A DNA stretch of 64,000 bases, from the NCBI GenBank assembly GCA_016165875.1, contig JABBOT010000001.1, positions 14,638,330-14,702,329 of the forward strand. Direction: 5' to 3'. Positions 63,328-64,000 of the stretch are shown in pieces (position 1 is the first letter of the stretch; every line of letters starts with the position of its first letter). The DNA comes from Acanthopleura granulata (lineage: Eukaryota > Mollusca > Polyplacophora > Chitonida > Chitonidae). The translations under genes and the position numbers were made by a program. The notes below the pieces were generated by a model. It saw nothing but the letters and a program-made list of their open reading frames with translations, did not search any database and was not told the DNA's origin.

Positions 63328-64000
63328 GACAGGTATTTGTTTCTTTGAAAGGTAGCTTCAGTAAATGCTGAGATACATCTTGAGTCCATTGCCTTGAGAT
63401 ATATATATATATATATGTTGTGGGCGAAAAGTTCCCCGTAGATAAACCTGGTTGGATATCTGTGGCATTGGCCAATGAAATCTCATGCCATCTCCAGATT
63501 GTTTGAAAGAGACAGTCTGTAGAAGTATGAGTTAATCTGTGAGCTCTAATCACTTTCCCTTAATCTCGTTCGGCAGTGGGATTAGCGCTGATGTTCTTTA
63601 CTCGGCTCCCGGATTCACTCTATCTCGCCTGTGTGGATATCTGTAGTTGGTGTGGATGATACTATGTAAACAAAGGGCTGGCGGCCGTGACAAGTCATCA
63701 TTGTCAGCTTCTTTACAAACGGAAAAAAGGAAGAAGGTTCTTTCAACTCTTGCACACGCAAAGGGTTTTGTGAAAGGCACTCACCGTCAACACAAGACTC
63801 ACCTTTCAGAAAGGTAACACTGTTCAGGGTTTAATAATTGAATATTATCACTTTGGTAAAACTTAATATTCCATTTCCCCGAACATTTACAGCCAGACAT
63901 GTCAATTTCTTAAAAAGGCTGACTTAAAAAGAGGCCTTTCAATGAGTTACTTTGACACTCTCATTACGCCCATTGCCTAGTCGCTCTGATACACGTACAC
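63328..64000. other. 5' region of CDC25 copy 11 and start of diverged spacer
   Basis: Up to about 63890 this matches the reference spacer almost base for base. The last 110 bases still align but with about 11 differences, including a 1-bp deletion. The interior units show almost none over the same stretch. Confidence 0.7.

Larger units (their letters stand above)
26254..64000 (-). repeat. Tandem array of 3.62-3.67 kb CDC25 units (11 visible)
   Basis: Taking ACGTTTTTATTCTC as the unit origin, the units are 26254-29877, 29878-33520, 33521-37188, 37189-40854, 40855-44524, 44525-46449 (deleted), 46450-46747 (partial), 46748-50395, 50396-54047, 54048-57688, 57689-61358 and 61359 to the window end. 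All are head to tail. Full units are 3624-3670 bp, and much of the length difference lies in two (TA)n tracts, one in the 3' UTR and one 5' of the gene. Interior units differ by scattered single bases. The units are not identical, so this is not a simple assembly echo. Confidence 0.97.

Noticed and set aside
26254..64000. The whole array being an assembly duplication artefact
   Set aside because: Units differ by SNPs, (TA)n lengths, a frameshift, a deletion and a partial duplication, and they diverge at the edges. Copy number still needs long-read confirmation.

Overview
The window is animal nuclear DNA. Its genes are split by GT/AG introns, its tRNA-derived SINEs have target-site duplications, and its proteins are metazoan families. 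The SINE tail (a TAAGTGAAATATTC-type core ending in an A/T-rich simple repeat) is a kind I associate with lophotrochozoans, probably a mollusc or brachiopod. That assignment is an inference. No bacterial, viral, rRNA or CRISPR features were seen.

Left part (1-25.1 kb). Two genes start head to head, with 223 bp between their start codons. On the minus strand is the 5' part of a KCTD9-like gene (four exons, 4365 down to 416), which runs off the left edge inside its BTB domain. On the plus strand is a complete PTCD3 (mitoribosomal protein mS39) gene. I could join 25 exons (4589-25147) with every splice phase matching, giving 660 codons plus a stop. The PTCD3 introns hold several minisatellites. 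Two of these are tandem copies of the gene's own 3' splice site plus about 35 nt of the following exon (exons 7 and 8). The introns also hold SINEs, a MITE-like element with terminal inverted repeats, and one copy of a two-copy dispersed element. The other copy of that element lies in a KCTD9 intron.

Middle (25.15-26.2 kb) is intergenic, with nothing recognised.

Right part (26.2-64.0 kb) is a head-to-tail array of a 3.62-3.67 kb unit. Every unit carries one minus-strand, five-exon CDC25-type phosphatase gene with the active-site motif HCEFSSERG. Eleven units are visible. Nine copies have an intact 1029-nt coding sequence (342 aa). Eight of those (copies 3, 4, 5, 7, 8, 9, 10 and 11) encode the same protein as far as I can read. 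Copy 1, at the left edge, differs at 11 residues. Copy 2 has a +1 frameshift in exon 1. Copy 6 has lost its promoter, exons 1-2 and most of exon 3 through a 1.75-kb deletion, and a 298-bp partial duplication follows it. The flanks diverge more than the middle. A relict unit fragment sits at 26.2 kb, and a sharp rise in mismatches begins near 63.9 kb. This is the pattern expected if unequal exchange or conversion homogenises the interior.

The array of a dosage-sensitive mitotic activator is the main candidate for an undescribed system. All copies are co-oriented, and each has its own putative promoter (a palindromic ATTGGCCAAT NF-Y-type site) and polyadenylation signal, so they look like separate transcription units rather than one transcript.
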